Position numbers and translations under genes: made by a program. DNA of 64,000 bases from assembly GCF_021018805.1 (NCBI RefSeq), contig NC_086253.1, positions 36,395,583-36,459,582 of the forward strand. Reading direction: 5' to 3'. Below, one piece after another: positions 24,719-36,410 of this stretch. The notes beneath the pieces were generated by a model. It searched no databases. It was not told the DNA's origin and was given only the letters and a program-made list of their open reading frames with translations. Positions within the stretch are counted from its first letter, which is position 1; every line of letters starts with the position of its first letter. The DNA is from Prinia subflava (lineage: Eukaryota > Chordata > Aves > Passeriformes > Cisticolidae).

Positions 24719-25710
24719 ATCAGTGAGAAGGAATATATAGAAAATTACTTTGTCAAGAGTTCTAATAGCATTTTTGTCAACACATTCAGATATTCCCATC
24801 TTCTGTTAGATTTTTTTTTTCTAAGTTTAAAATCATATGAAGTTCTAGGTTGTGGACAGTACTTGGAAGAGAAACCCTAGAAATGGTGTGAAAGACTGGA
24901 AGACCTGCCATCTGTCTTTCTGTGATAAAACAGCCTTAGACTGGCTGAATAGCAGGTGTTGAATTCTTATTAAATGCATTAATTATTTATGGCTTTCAAT
25001 TGTTCTTCAATCACACAGAGCTTCTGTTAGTATGTGCTGAACTCTGAGATTAACAATGTGTCACTGATTTATGTTTACAATTAGCAGCTTCTGGAGGAGG
25101 ACAGAGCTTTGTGATTATGTGGGGGAGGTTTGGGTTTTTTCTTGTATATATTACTCTTTAGTTGTACAATCGCTTATTGCTTCTGTTGCTTTCCACTGGT
25201 TTCCTGACAATGCAGTATTGCTGACAAAACAGTACAGGACAGCATGGACAAGTTGAGTCTATTGTTTTCTTTTCTTTGCCTCTGACTAGAGCAAAACTCA
25301 TAAATTGCTGTTTCATTTATTATAACTAACATTTTTCAGAGCAATAAAAGCTTTCCACTTTTCAAAGACTTCTCTAATCCCTGCTGCTGTCAGATCCTGT
25401 GTCCTTCTGGGACTGAAGCTCATTCAGTGTAGTCTTTGGTACTGAATATCTGTATTTAAGCACTGGTACCTGAAGGAAATGGCTTTTCCCTTTAGAGTGA
25501 ATTAGTCTGTTTTTTATTGTATTTTAAATTTGGAAAGGAAGAAAAGATTTGGGCTTCTAAGAATGCAGTAAACCAGTCTTTTAGAGAATGAGGGATCAAA
25601 CAGAAATGTAAGCCATTTGATCTCCAAGAATTATCAATTTGGGCCATGTGAGTACCAGCAATAGTAGCCACAGCCAACAGTGGTGCCAGAAAAAGAATTG
25701 AGAACCAGCC

Positions 25711-25756
25711 TCATACATAGATGTTATGAGGCATCATACATAGATGTTATGAGGCA
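25711..25756 (+). repeat. Perfect tandem duplication of a 23-mer
   Basis: Two identical 23-bp units sit head to tail (25711-25733 and 25734-25756), each holding 'catacatagatgttatgagg'. Perfect identity suggests a recent slip duplication in intron 3. Confidence 0.95.
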
Positions 25757-27898
25757 TTTTTGATAGAAATATCCTTTCTAGGTATTGACATTTGGCTGTT
25801 AAATGTTGCCAGGCATATCCTATAGTGACAGAGGATATTGAGCTTGTTGTTCTATTGAATGAGGAAAGTGAGCAAAAAATACATTGTAGATGTTATCATA
25901 AAGCATTGTTTATGGTCAGGTTTTACATATTCTGAAGTGTTTTACTTAGATGAAGATTCAGACATAACCTATGCACGTTGAGAGTTTATTCACTTAAATA
26001 GTTCACTGAATAAACAGTAGCAACTCTTGGGTGATGTAAAGTACATTACTGTTAAGAGAATTTATTTGAACAAACTGAAGGTAATTTGAGGAGGTCAAGG
26101 AAGCTAGTCTACCTTTATATTGTTTAACTAGACTTTTTTCTCACTGTACCACTGAAGTGTTGATGGGAATAGTTGTTAGCAATATTCATCTCCAAACTGA
26201 TACTTTTCACAGCTTTAATGTGAGGATAAATGTAAATTAACATTAATTCACATTCACCATCATTTCCATTTCCACTACCGTAATTGATACATCTCAGCTG
26301 TTTTTGTGAAATTTCTATCAGTGATCTCCTGAAGCCAAATAGGACAGTTGGGCAGGGACCTACCTCTTTTAGGTGCTTTGGAAATATAGCAGTCGTCCTG
26401 AGCTGCCATCTCCAGTGGTCTGGAGTCTGCTGTGCTTGGCAGCATGGCAAATTGATCTACTGCAAGAATACAGGAAGAACATGCACTTGTTTTCCAGCTG
26501 CAGTTAGGTCCATTCACAGACTCATGCTTGTTTAATTTTCTAAGATTTATCCATTCTCTCTGTAGCAGATTTTTATTTCAGCTTCAGAAAAAGCAAGTTC
26601 ATACTGTCACGAGAGAACAGAAAAAACAAGATTCTCCTTATGTGTGTAATATTGTAATTAAATTCATGCTCTTTATTCTGTCCATGAATTCATAGATATC
26701 TTATAAGAATCAGCTCTTTAAGTAGGTGAATACATCCCATAATGTTGTATTTTATATTTTGAAGCATTGAAAATTACCAGTATTCGATTACATTTGCATG
26801 CTGCCTATATGACATACTCCAAAGTTGCAGATTTTTAAAGAACATTGCAAATATATCTCACAAAAAATTAGTCTTTTTATACAATCTTACCAACTGGAAC
26901 TTGAATAAAAACCAATTACCATTTTTAAAGGTAGTAAAATCCCCAGAAGAGCAGAAATGTTCTTAAATGTATTTGGAAGGATGACTGAACAGCTAAAATG
27001 CAGCAGTTCACTGTTGCCCTTCTTAAACAAAATAAAGAAAACACCTTTTAGACTTTGACCTAGTGTATTTGTCGTAACTTTTCAGGAGATTATTGAGACT
27101 TGCCTCTTACAGCAAAACCACTAAATGTGATAAAATTTATGTACTGAACTGAAAACTGAAATGAGTGTCTCCGTTTTTCTGTTATCACTTCTTCAGTTTT
27201 ACTACAAGGTGTCACTGAAGTTGTCCTTTTTCACAAGCTGAACTATAATTCCCACTAAAATTAAGATTTTGTCAATTCACATATGGATTATTTCCTCAAT
27301 AGTGGATATTTCTTAATATTTTGTAAAACAAAATGAATAGTTCAATATATATTCCATCAGGATAGGCATATAGCTTGTGCAGATACAAATACTAAAAATT
27401 TAAAAAACGCAGTATGCTGTAGTTCAAGCGTTACTCATCCAGAATTGGTTTGATCAAAGTCCACTCTACTGCTGTTTTACATAAGCTTTTGTAATTGTAC
27501 AACTGGTATATTGGGTGGTAACCTGCTGTCTTCTTTTTATCATTCTTCAGCTTTTCAAAGCACCTTCCAAATGTTTCATTTTGGATTTTTTTAAAATGCT
27601 GCCAATTTGAAGTCATCTCCTCTAGAAAAATTAGTTCTTTGAATATTTTCCTCTTGTATATTAAATGTCGTAGTAAGCAAATTGGCACGTAACAGGGTTT
27701 AACATTAAAAACGTTAATTTTCATGCCATAGCCATTGTATTCATTTTGCACATAATAATTATTTAGCAGTATAATTGAATGCTGGAAGACAACAAAAAAA
27801 ACCTGAACTTAAATTCGTGATAGGTTTTTCCTATGTCCTGACATCAGTTTTGGTTGGACCTGTAAGAGAAGTTCTTTGCTTTGCTTTGCCTGTTGTAG

Positions 27899-28050
27899 CT
27901 GTTTGAGATCACGGTGCCTCTGTCGCACGGCCCCAAGCCCGTCACGGTCAGCTTTGCCAATCACACCTCCTGCCGGTGCATGTCCAAGCTGGATGTTTAC
28001 AGACAGGTCCACTCCATCATACGGCGTTCCTTGCCAGCAGCACAAGCTCA
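27899..28050 (+). CDS. VEGFC: VEGFC exon 4 (VEGF homology domain end, C-terminal cleavage site)
   Basis: The 152-bp exon encodes residues 185-234 plus two bases of Q235. It begins L-F-E-I-T-V-P-L and ends with donor GTGAGT at 28051; the acceptor is 'tgttgtag'. It completes the cystine knot with C209-R-C211 and includes the N205-H-T glycosylation sequon. The 'SIIRRSLPA' motif carries R226-R227-S228, the dibasic site where furin-like convertases separate the VEGF domain from the C-terminal propeptide. The exon is clearly more GC- and CpG-rich than its surroundings. Confidence 0.98.
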
Positions 28051-30694
28051 GTGAGTATGAGGCTTCTCCTTCCTTTCACGTTGTGAGCAAGCCTGTATGA
28101 TTCAGATTTAAAATACTGCTGGGAAGTTTTCACAGTTAGGGTGGGCGAGCTGTGCATAGCAGTAGCAGAATGCATTCTGCAAGGGAGCTGCCATTATGTT
28201 ACACAAAGAGAATTTTGCTAAATTACAATCACCTTTTTACCCAGTAGAGAAACTGGAGAGAGGTGACTTAAAACTCAAGAATAACGTGTGTGGGATTTGC
28301 TTGATGGAAGAGCTACAATCTGATTAATAGTTAAAAAAAAAATCAGCAAAATAAATTTCTTTTTAAAAGAAAAGCCAAAAATATATTTGTAAATAATTAG
28401 GAGACAACATTTTTCTCTCCATCTGTATTTTTATATTTTAAATGCTTTTTTTAAAAAGGCTTTTTTTAAGAGAATCTTCAACTTACAAATCTTTTTAGAC
28501 ATTTTCATATGCCAAAGGTGCACATAAAATAGAATGAAAGGGGAAAATAAAGGGTTAATTGTCATTCTACAGAAGTAGCCAATTAGTAGCCAGTAGAAGT
28601 AGTATATTGCTTTTTTGTGTGTGTTATTTTGAATGGAAAATGTCACAGAACAATCTGGCACCAGAAACCTGATTTTAAGTTACTAAAACAGTTGAAGATC
28701 TCCTTGCGTAATTTAGAGGTCTGAGGGATGATTTTATGATGTATAAATATTTAGGAGGTCAAAAATACATAACGGACTAACAGTTGCTTTGAGGAAGAAT
28801 CAGTAAGCCACAAGCCAAACTGGAATGCACTGACATTTTTAATAAGCGGAGTGAGTAGAACTTCTCAGAGGTGTTAAGCATTCGCTTCTGTGGTTTTATT
28901 CAATTTAAGTCTGGATGTTTTCTGACATGTTCCTAAACATAGATTATATTCTATTTGAGTTTAATTTATTAGAATTTTTCATCAAAATATGGATCATGAA
29001 CAGTGGCTTGGAAATAAATCTATTAATAATTAGTTTAATTACATAATTAACGGGTTATTAAAAAAACCCCAAAAGTCAAGAAGAAAGTCAAATTATGTTG
29101 ACTCTCTCCAGCTTCTCAGCATTTCTAAGTTAAGAGCAGTTGCAATGACCAGTGCAAGAGTTTATTCTAGCCAGGAAACAGCTACCTGTAGTTGAGGGAG
29201 ATGAGAGTACAGATACCAGGACTTGGACCAGCACTCACAGGTAGCTCTTTGCTTCAACCAGAGGTAAGACAACATAGTAGTAGATCAGAATATATAAAGG
29301 TCTTCTTTACTGTTACTTACTCTTTTTAAATTTAGAATCTATGGCTTTATGCAATAAAACAGGCAGGCAGGTTTGGTTTTTTGTTGCTTGGTTTGATTTG
29401 GTTGGTTTGGGATTTTTTAACAGAATACAGTAATAGGTGTCTAAATTATCCGTACTGTTTCTAAAGCGGAATTGGAAGGCAGGCTAAAGGAAGTGTATGC
29501 CGAGTGAGGCAGCAAGAGCGAGATCATTAGTGGAATGAAATCAGGAAACACCAGTTTGATAAAACATGAGGCGATGCAGGGTGATGTTCAACCACAGCAG
29601 TTTTTACAAGCAAAGTGATTTAGTGTGTTGAAGGCAAGTGGTGCACTTGAATGATGATCACGGAAGAATGTCCCAGCACTTGCATTTTTGAATGTGTGAG
29701 TAATGGTGCTCAAGGGAATGAAAAGTGCATCAAATGTGTCATATAGGAGTTGTCTTAAAAGATTATAGAAAGGATTTTAGAACTACTACAGAAACAATGA
29801 ATAATCTACACAATCCGGATATATGAAGTTAGGCTTGACTTCTTCAAATATGTAATGTCAGCTGTGGTGATAAAGAAATTGCAAGCAAGGAAGATGAGAA
29901 AATACACATAAATATTCTATCAGTGATTCACCGGATAGCTCAGTTCACTCATTCTTTCAAAAGGCAACAGCTGCTGTTTGAATTTTTAGCTTTCTTTGCT
30001 GCCGCTACCTTGGCTGCAAACTGTAGCAGGAAAAGAGGACTAAAGTGTTAACTTGTGTATTGTCTTTATTTTTAAAGTGAAGAGGCATCACTGATGAAGT
30101 CCAAATCTTTAGGTTGGAGAAGGCTGGCCAGAATGAGTAACTAATGAGAAAGTGTCAGCTAATGGTACATAACTTTCACATAAAGTGAAATGGAATCTGA
30201 TAAACTGATTTTATTTTTTTTAAAGTTTAACTACAGCGCTCATTGAGAAACTATTATCTGCTGTCTTTTGATGTCTTAAATTTGAAAACATTTTTGTACT
30301 TCAAAAAACAACATGGAAAATTATGCCTGTTACCATGCAGTATTTGGCATGCAAAAGAATTTTTATACTCTTCTAAATGAAGCTTATGTTCTAGGGTTAG
30401 GTCTGTTTCCAAACAACATCAAAGTACAATAGTACAAATATCACCTTCTAGAAGCTGGAGCTAAAACTTGAAATGTGAGAAGGTTTCTTCAACAGATAGT
30501 TCAGAATCTCTGTAGTGAGGAGAACCTTTATTACCAGATTTGACAGGAATAAAAATAAAATTATGTATGAGCTGACACTCTCAGAAAGATATTTGCAGTG
30601 GAGAGAAACTAAAGCAATCAACAGCTAAAACAGGGGGTGGGGTTTCTCCTTGAGTTCTTACAGTAGTATATCAACGGCATTTTTAATTTCACAG
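28051..30694 (+). other. VEGFC: VEGFC intron 4
   Basis: The 2644-bp intron runs from GTGAGT to 'ttcacag'. It is AT-rich unique sequence; I recognise no repeat element, RNA gene or alternative exon in it. Confidence 0.93.
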
Positions 30695-30804
30695 GTGTCA
30701 TGTGGCAAACAAGACCTGTCCGAAAAATCATATTTGGAATAATCAAATTTGCAGATGTTTGTCACAGCATGATTTTGGTTTCTCTTCTTACCTTGGAGAC
30801 TCTG
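30695..30804 (+). CDS. VEGFC: VEGFC exon 5 (start of cysteine-rich C-terminal propeptide)
   Basis: The 110-bp exon gives the last base of Q235, residues 236-271 and one base of codon 272. The acceptor is 'tttcacag'; the donor is GTAAGC at 30805. It encodes 'CHVANKTCPKNHIWNNQICR' and then C-L-S-Q-H-D-F. This region holds an N-K-T glycosylation sequon equivalent to human N240 and a CX10CXC motif of the Balbiani-ring-like tail. The segment after it (G-F-S-S-Y-L-G-D-S) differs from the human sequence but has the same length. It was too short and too overlapped by stops to appear as an open frame on its own. Confidence 0.97.
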
Positions 30805-31036
30805 GTAAGCATTTTCCCTTAAAGCATCAAATGTCATTCTAAAGACAAGAAGTTGTAGTAATTATTTGTATCTTTTTCTGTATCAATGCTACTACTGGTT
30901 GTTGCCTTTCTTTAGACATGTGCTTGTTTTTGAAACACCATAAAATTATGGACTTGCTTATTTCTTCACATAAAAATAGGTGAGAGAGTAGACACAAAAT
31001 TCTGGTACTAGTGCAGCTTCTCTGATGTTTTTCTAG
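30805..31036 (+). other. VEGFC: VEGFC intron 5 (232 bp)
   Basis: The shortest intron of the gene here, from GTAAGC to 'tttttctag'. AT-rich, with no further features seen. Confidence 0.94.
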
Positions 31037-31367
31037 ACACATCTGAAGGATTCCATATTTGTGGACCGAACAAGGAGCTGGATGAAGAAACCTGTCAATG
31101 TGTCTGCAAAGGAGGCGTGCGGCCCTCGAGCTGTGGACCTCACAAAGAATTAGACAGATCATCGTGTCAGTGCATGTGCAAAAACAAACTCATCCCTGCT
31201 TCCTGTGGGCCCAACAAGGAATTTGATGAAGAAAAGTGCCAGTGTGTATGTAAAAAGACCTGTCCTAGACATCAGCCACTAAATCCTGCAAAATGCATCT
31301 GTGAATGTATAGAATCTCCCAATAAATGCTTCTTGAAAGGAAAGAGGTTCCATCACCAGACATGCAG
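31037..31367 (+). CDS. VEGFC: VEGFC exon 6 (tandem CX10CXCXC repeats)
   Basis: The 331-bp exon encodes D272 (split) to C381 and two bases of S382. The acceptor is 'ttttctag' and the donor GTAAAA at 31368, weaker than the others. It holds three near-identical cysteine units, 'CGPNKELDEETCQCVC', 'CGPHKELDRSSCQCMC' and 'CGPNKEFDEEKCQCVC'. A degenerate unit 'CPRHQPLNPAKCICEC' follows, then C-F-L-K-G-K-R-F-H-H-Q-T-C. This is the silk-homology, Balbiani-ring 3-like propeptide that in VEGF-C and VEGF-D stays disulfide-linked to the N-terminal half after cleavage. It binds matrix and helps recruit CCBE1. The true exon starts well before the ATG at 31117. Confidence 0.98.
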
Positions 31368-34300
31368 GTAAAACCTCAGTTTTTATTTCTTTTGTTCTGT
31401 TCAGAGCCTAAAATTTTGGGTTGTGACATTAGCTGTCTCGTTGAGTTGCTCTATAGCTTAATTAAACAGTAAGCCCATCATCAGTTCCTTTTATTTTCTA
31501 GGACTTCTAGAATTTCTAAAAGGAAACTAGTAGGCATAGTAAATATTGTAAAGCATGTGTAGCTTCTAGTAGTCTTATGACTGCTTCCTGGAACTTTTCA
31601 TCCTTTTCCTTTTTCTTCCTGGTGAAAATGAAGTTCAAACTCCCTGTATGTTATCGTATTTAAAATCCCACTCTATTTTTCTCCAAGTATTGAAAATTGC
31701 AATTCAAGTAATTCAAATATTCAGATAACTCAAATATTCCTAACTAGATTTCAGTTCTTAGTTCTGGAGATAACATTTTCATTTCCATCTGCTAAATTTT
31801 GGAATCACCTATCTCTGGATGATTTTTGTCAAAAGTGGACATATATAACTACAGAACTGAGTGCCTGCGTTCACAATTTCAAATAAAATTTAATCAGAAA
31901 GAAAATTCCTCAATTTCTTTATACCCCAGGACCCTTTTTTTCCATGACTGCTACACCCATAGCATTAGCAGTCTATATATAAAAATATGAATAACTTTGG
32001 GTTCTGAGAAACAAACAGTATTATTTTTGCTTGGTATATTACGTGAGGAAAGTTTTCCTGTAAAGTGCTCTTGTAAATTTCTTGAACAAACTTCTCAGTT
32101 TTTTTTTAAATTTCCTACACAATGCCCTTTGGAGCAGAAAGATCACTTATTTACAATATCAGGGAAGTATTTCTCTTATATGAATGACAAATAACAATTC
32201 AGGCACAGCAAAAGGAAAATTTAAACAAACCAGGACATTTAAATGTCTGTGTATGATGCTTATAAAAAATAAACTTTATTTAATATTTAATTTAAAATGT
32301 AATTAATTGGAATAAATATATTGCTATATATATACATACATTTGATCATCTTCATAATGAAAAATGTCAAATATAAGTAGTGACACTTATGTTGAAATCT
32401 CTAAAATGAGGGAAAAGATTCTTAACTGACATTACTTGTTTACCAATATTTGGCCTTTTAAGTGAAATAAAAGTGTTGTTAGATACATCAGAAATTATTT
32501 CTTCTCTATAATTCAACTGAAATAATTACAATTTTATGTTTGCAGAGGAAAAGAAGCCAGGCTGGTTATATCAGTTTTATATATTTCAAAGCCTTTGCAC
32601 TGTAGGTTTCACTTCCAGCAGTGCTACAAATATAAACCACCTACATTTTAAAAGAACATTCCCAACGGAAAAAATCGGGCACTTAAGAGGCTAAGGAATG
32701 CTATAATAAACATTTGATGTCGATTTCAGTATCTCTGTTGATTTAAAGACTTAGTATTTGAGGGAGAAAATTAAGTTCAGCCTTTTTCTGTTGTGTTGTG
32801 GTTGAATAGGATAGAGTTTGTATCACTTTCTCATTTCCAAGGACAGTATAATACAGGATGCTTTAACCTTTTTTGTAAGCTGTTTTTCTTTTGTCTTTGA
32901 CTACAGAAAGGAAGGTTTATATATGTTGTTACTTTATACCTCTACAACCAATAGTCCTGTAGATGTTAGCACTGTTAAGGAAAACAGAGGGGACAAGCTC
33001 TCCTCCTTAAGAAAAGGTTTCTCACATTTTGGCTCTTTCAGCACAAGCTGTCTCTAAAAGAAATAAAAGTCCTGCAATATCCTTTTTTCTGTGAAAGATC
33101 CCTTGCTCCTTTGAAACAGCATTGATGATACAATTTAATTTAGATAATAAAAATAGAAAATGTAATAATTATACACATTAGGAACTAATAAAGTACCACT
33201 CTGTTTAGCTTTGTGTTAGACGTATGAACCCTAGACATGAGCATAATCCTGTAGTCATATCCTAGACAGCTCCCTGTCCTACAAGTAGTGCTTGTAGCTT
33301 CTGGTTTTGAAGCACTAATATTTTTGTGCACTGTACCTAAAATATCTCCACCTCTAGTGTTACACCTTGCTTCAGATGAAAAGAGCACAAAATCATCTAC
33401 AAAGCACAGGATGGGAAGGGAGAAAAAAAGCTCTCAGCATACTGCTTTTTAGGGTGATTATGCTGTTTATCGGCCCAAGAAATAGCATTTGCACTTGTTT
33501 CATCTGTGGAGTTGTTAGACTGCCCACAGTGACAATCTGGGCATTTTGCATAGCAAAAATTCAAAAATTATTAACCATAAGGAGAAAGTTGCTGCTGCTT
33601 TGCCCAGCACTATGAACAGTGACTAAACATCTGTCTTAGCTCCAGCGTGCTCAGATTATCCTCATTGAAACAGACCTCTGTCACATGAAACCACTCTGTA
33701 AACAGCATTCAGACCAAATCTCTTGAAAGACCTGGTCTATTGTTCAGCAGTTTCCTAAGGAAACCACATTTATATAGTTACAATGACTCTGCTGCTATTC
33801 AGCCTGTGCTACCACCTCTAAAATTTATTTTGGTCAGTTTTGGCTGGGCCAGATAATTAGGAACTTCATCTGCTAAGCACTTTAGAGGAGGAGAGGGTCT
33901 TTCTTGCTCTGTTGAAGTGTCCCAAATAAGGGTAAGACTGAAGTAACCTGACCTTGACTACTGCTAGGCACAAACTCACATGGGAGAGGTGCTGTATAGC
34001 ACTCCCAGCTGCAAGCTGAAGTTCACAAGGAGGCATGATTCCTAAACAAAGTGAACTCCTCATGCTTAATGCTTGCATGACTGCTTTTCATTGTGTAGTC
34101 ATAGATGTGTGGAAGAGTTTGGCTTTGCCTCTTTTTCTTCTTACCTTAATTCATTTTACTGTCGTTCAGTGCATGAAATGGTCTGAACTTTCATGGTAGG
34201 AGTAACAAAAAGGTGAGTTCAGTGTTTCATCCACTGCATCTCTGTGGAGTACCTTTTTCCCAGAACAGATCTATTGCTGGTTGCCTATTTGCTCACAATA

Positions 34301-35885
34301 TTAGATCCTTTCACAAACCTTTTTGTGGCCTTTTACCACTATTTCCAAACTTTTGGGGGAATAGATCAGTAGGGCTTTGAGAGATTCCCATGGGCTGCTA
34401 CACTGATTTCAAACATTTATTAAGTGGCGCAAAATAATGCTACTCCCTTAATTACAGAGTCCACAATGGTGAACTAATCTATGATAAATGACATTGAAAA
34501 TACTGCACATGTTGTGACCAGTTAATAAATATCCCATTTGCAGTCTTCCTCATTCCTTATCACTTTCCTCATAGCAATATTCATTGGTTGAACTACATGG
34601 TGTGAATTAATGTAACTGTAGTGCAGGCCTGGTATCATAAACAAATTATTGCAAAGTAGTAACTTAGTGTCCAAAGCAAGCACACAACATACTAACTTAT
34701 TTGCAACAGTAAGTGTAGCCACAAGCCTGAAACAAGAATTACCTAGGGAAGAGGAGAGTGACATTGCACAATTTAGCGTGCTAGATATATGTTAAGTGTT
34801 ATCGTAATAGATCATAATATCAGTGTTTCAAAAACAGGCACACGTTATTTAAACACAAGTTTTAAGTATAACTGTGGTGAAATTCAAGATATATACTTTT
34901 GTCTCTTGACCCATTGCCAGTGTCTGAAGAAATCACAGAGTTGTACTTTGTCTCCATTATACACCAGAAAGTACTTAGCATTGTTATTGTAAGGTTATTT
35001 TGGGTCAAGTTCTTGTTTTAATAGAAAAATTAAATAGGAAAAGGAAGGGTTCAGGGACAACCAGAGATACTATCTTTGTATAAGTTCTATTTTTCAGTCA
35101 AGGAACTGGTGAGGAAAACTGCTGCTGCTGCATAGAGAGATGTGACTTGTGGTTCAATGCTGTACTTCTGTTAAATTTATTTAAATAAGGTAGACACTAA
35201 TTCTGTTCTTTTTGCATTAAGATGTACCAGAAATGTCATAAGAATCATGACAGAAAAATCAGAAAAGGCTCTGATTTTTCTTCAGAATGCACACAGGTGC
35301 AATATGAATGTAGATATATTTCCACTGGCTCAGAGACTGGCTGTGGGAATTTGCAACTTGAAGTATGTTCTCATTTTCACGATCAGAGCCACAGTGTAAC
35401 ATATGTAGACAAATCTCTCTCAGGCTTATTGAAGTAGTCAATAAGATGAGAAACGGTCCTGGGTAGGAGGAGGATAGATATGGTTATCACCTGATTCTGG
35501 ATTACCACCTCCAATTTGCAGCATGCAGTAGGTTATAAAAAACCAATTTCAGCACAGAAATATATTTTGTTTTCAAACTAAAACTTTAAAAAATACTACT
35601 CAAGATTAGAATGCAACTACAACCAACAGTGTAATAAAAAAAGATCCACATGTATCTGTTGCAATAGAATAATTTCTCTTCAGTATCATCCATTATTGTT
35701 TCATTGTCTTTTGTGAAAAATAGTTAAACTAAAATTGTTGCAAGAACATAAATTAAAATATATGTATTTGTAGGAATTCAATACCCCATTGAGAAACAGC
35801 GATGTGAAGGCACACAGATTTCTGCTTCAGTTAAATATAAATGATCCTGTTATATTAATGCCCGCTTTCTTTTCCCTTTCTTCAG
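31368..35885 (+). other. VEGFC: VEGFC intron 6
   Basis: The 4518-bp intron runs from GTAAAA to 'cctttcttcag'. Unique AT-rich sequence with scattered A or T runs. The small ORFs in it show no homology I can recognise, and none has splice sites that would fit the gene. Confidence 0.93.
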
Positions 35886-36000
35886 TTGTTACAGACCTCC
35901 GTGTACAGTGCGGACGAAGCGCTGCGACGCCGGGTTTTACTTCAGCGAAGAAGTGTGCCGCTGTGTTCCCACATATTGGAAAAGACCACTCATCAATTAG
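35886..36000 (+). CDS. VEGFC: VEGFC exon 7 (C-terminus and stop)
   Basis: The 115-bp coding part starts after 'cctttcttcag'. It completes S382, encodes C383 to N419, and stops at TAG 35998-36000. The C-terminus reads C-Y-R-P-P-C-T-V-R-T-K-R-C, then 'GFYFSEEVCRCVPTYWKRP' and L-I-N. It carries the final cysteine unit and the conserved 'SEEVCRCVP.YWKRP' ending of VEGF-C. Joined with exons 2-6 it gives 370 codons without a stop or frameshift. The frame used is not the one of the longer open frames at 35789-36086. Confidence 0.97.
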
Positions 36001-36410
36001 CAGAGAGAGCACTACCTGCCATGTCGGTGTACATTTTTCCATTAGAACAAAAGAACGACAGAAACTTTGCTAATATTTGGAATTAAATGTTCACCAGAGA
36101 CCCTGTGGGGCTTTCAGAGACAGACTCGTGCTTTTCGCAGGACGGGGAAAGCAAATGTAGAAAACAACTGGGGCTCACGTTTTGTAAAGAACTCAATAAG
36201 GACTTGTTTTCTGTCAATGACCAAACAGCCTAGGTTCTCCTTCTTGTGATTTTTTTTTTAAGAGATAATGACTATATAATTTATTTCCACTAAAACCATC
36301 GTGCAGCATTTCTGTTTATAGCAGTAACAATTGTTAAAGCTCACTGTGATCAATATTTTTATATCATGCAAAATATGTTTAAAATAAAATGGAAATTGTA
36401 TTATATAATG
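36001..36410 (+). other. VEGFC: VEGFC 3' untranslated region
   Basis: About 400 bp follow the stop codon, a length similar to the human VEGFC 3' UTR. The distal part ('tatcatgcaaaatatgttta', followed by an AATAAA) looks very like the human one, from family knowledge. It is AU-rich in its last 150 bp, with several ATTTAT-like motifs that could affect mRNA stability. The exact cleavage point is inferred. Confidence 0.85.
36383..36388 (+). terminator. VEGFC: VEGFC poly(A) signal AATAAA
   Basis: A canonical AATAAA lies 383 bp after the stop codon. Cleavage is expected 10-30 bp downstream, near 36400-36415, where the sequence becomes GT- and T-containing ('ggtgagaatgttt'). No competing canonical signal was seen between the stop codon and this site. 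Confidence 0.85.

Larger units (their letters stand above)
20683..27898 (+). other. VEGFC: VEGFC intron 3
   Basis: The largest intron in the window, 7216 bp, from GTAAGT to 'tgttgtag'. It carries a 60-bp pyrimidine tract (20948-21007), an orphan CR1 scrap (23436-23465), a CR1 3' end (about 24605-24718) and a 23-bp tandem duplication (25711-25756). The remaining AT-rich sequence shows no gene or RNA that I recognise. Confidence 0.93.

Noticed and set aside
27809..28100. ORFs on both strands across VEGFC exon 4
   Set aside because: Shadow frames of the GC-rich exon; the true frame starts at the splice acceptor and has no ATG of its own.
35789..36086. ORFs of 66-94 codons overlapping VEGFC exon 7
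   Set aside because: Wrong frames; the spliced frame of exon 7 gives the conserved VEGF-C C-terminus.
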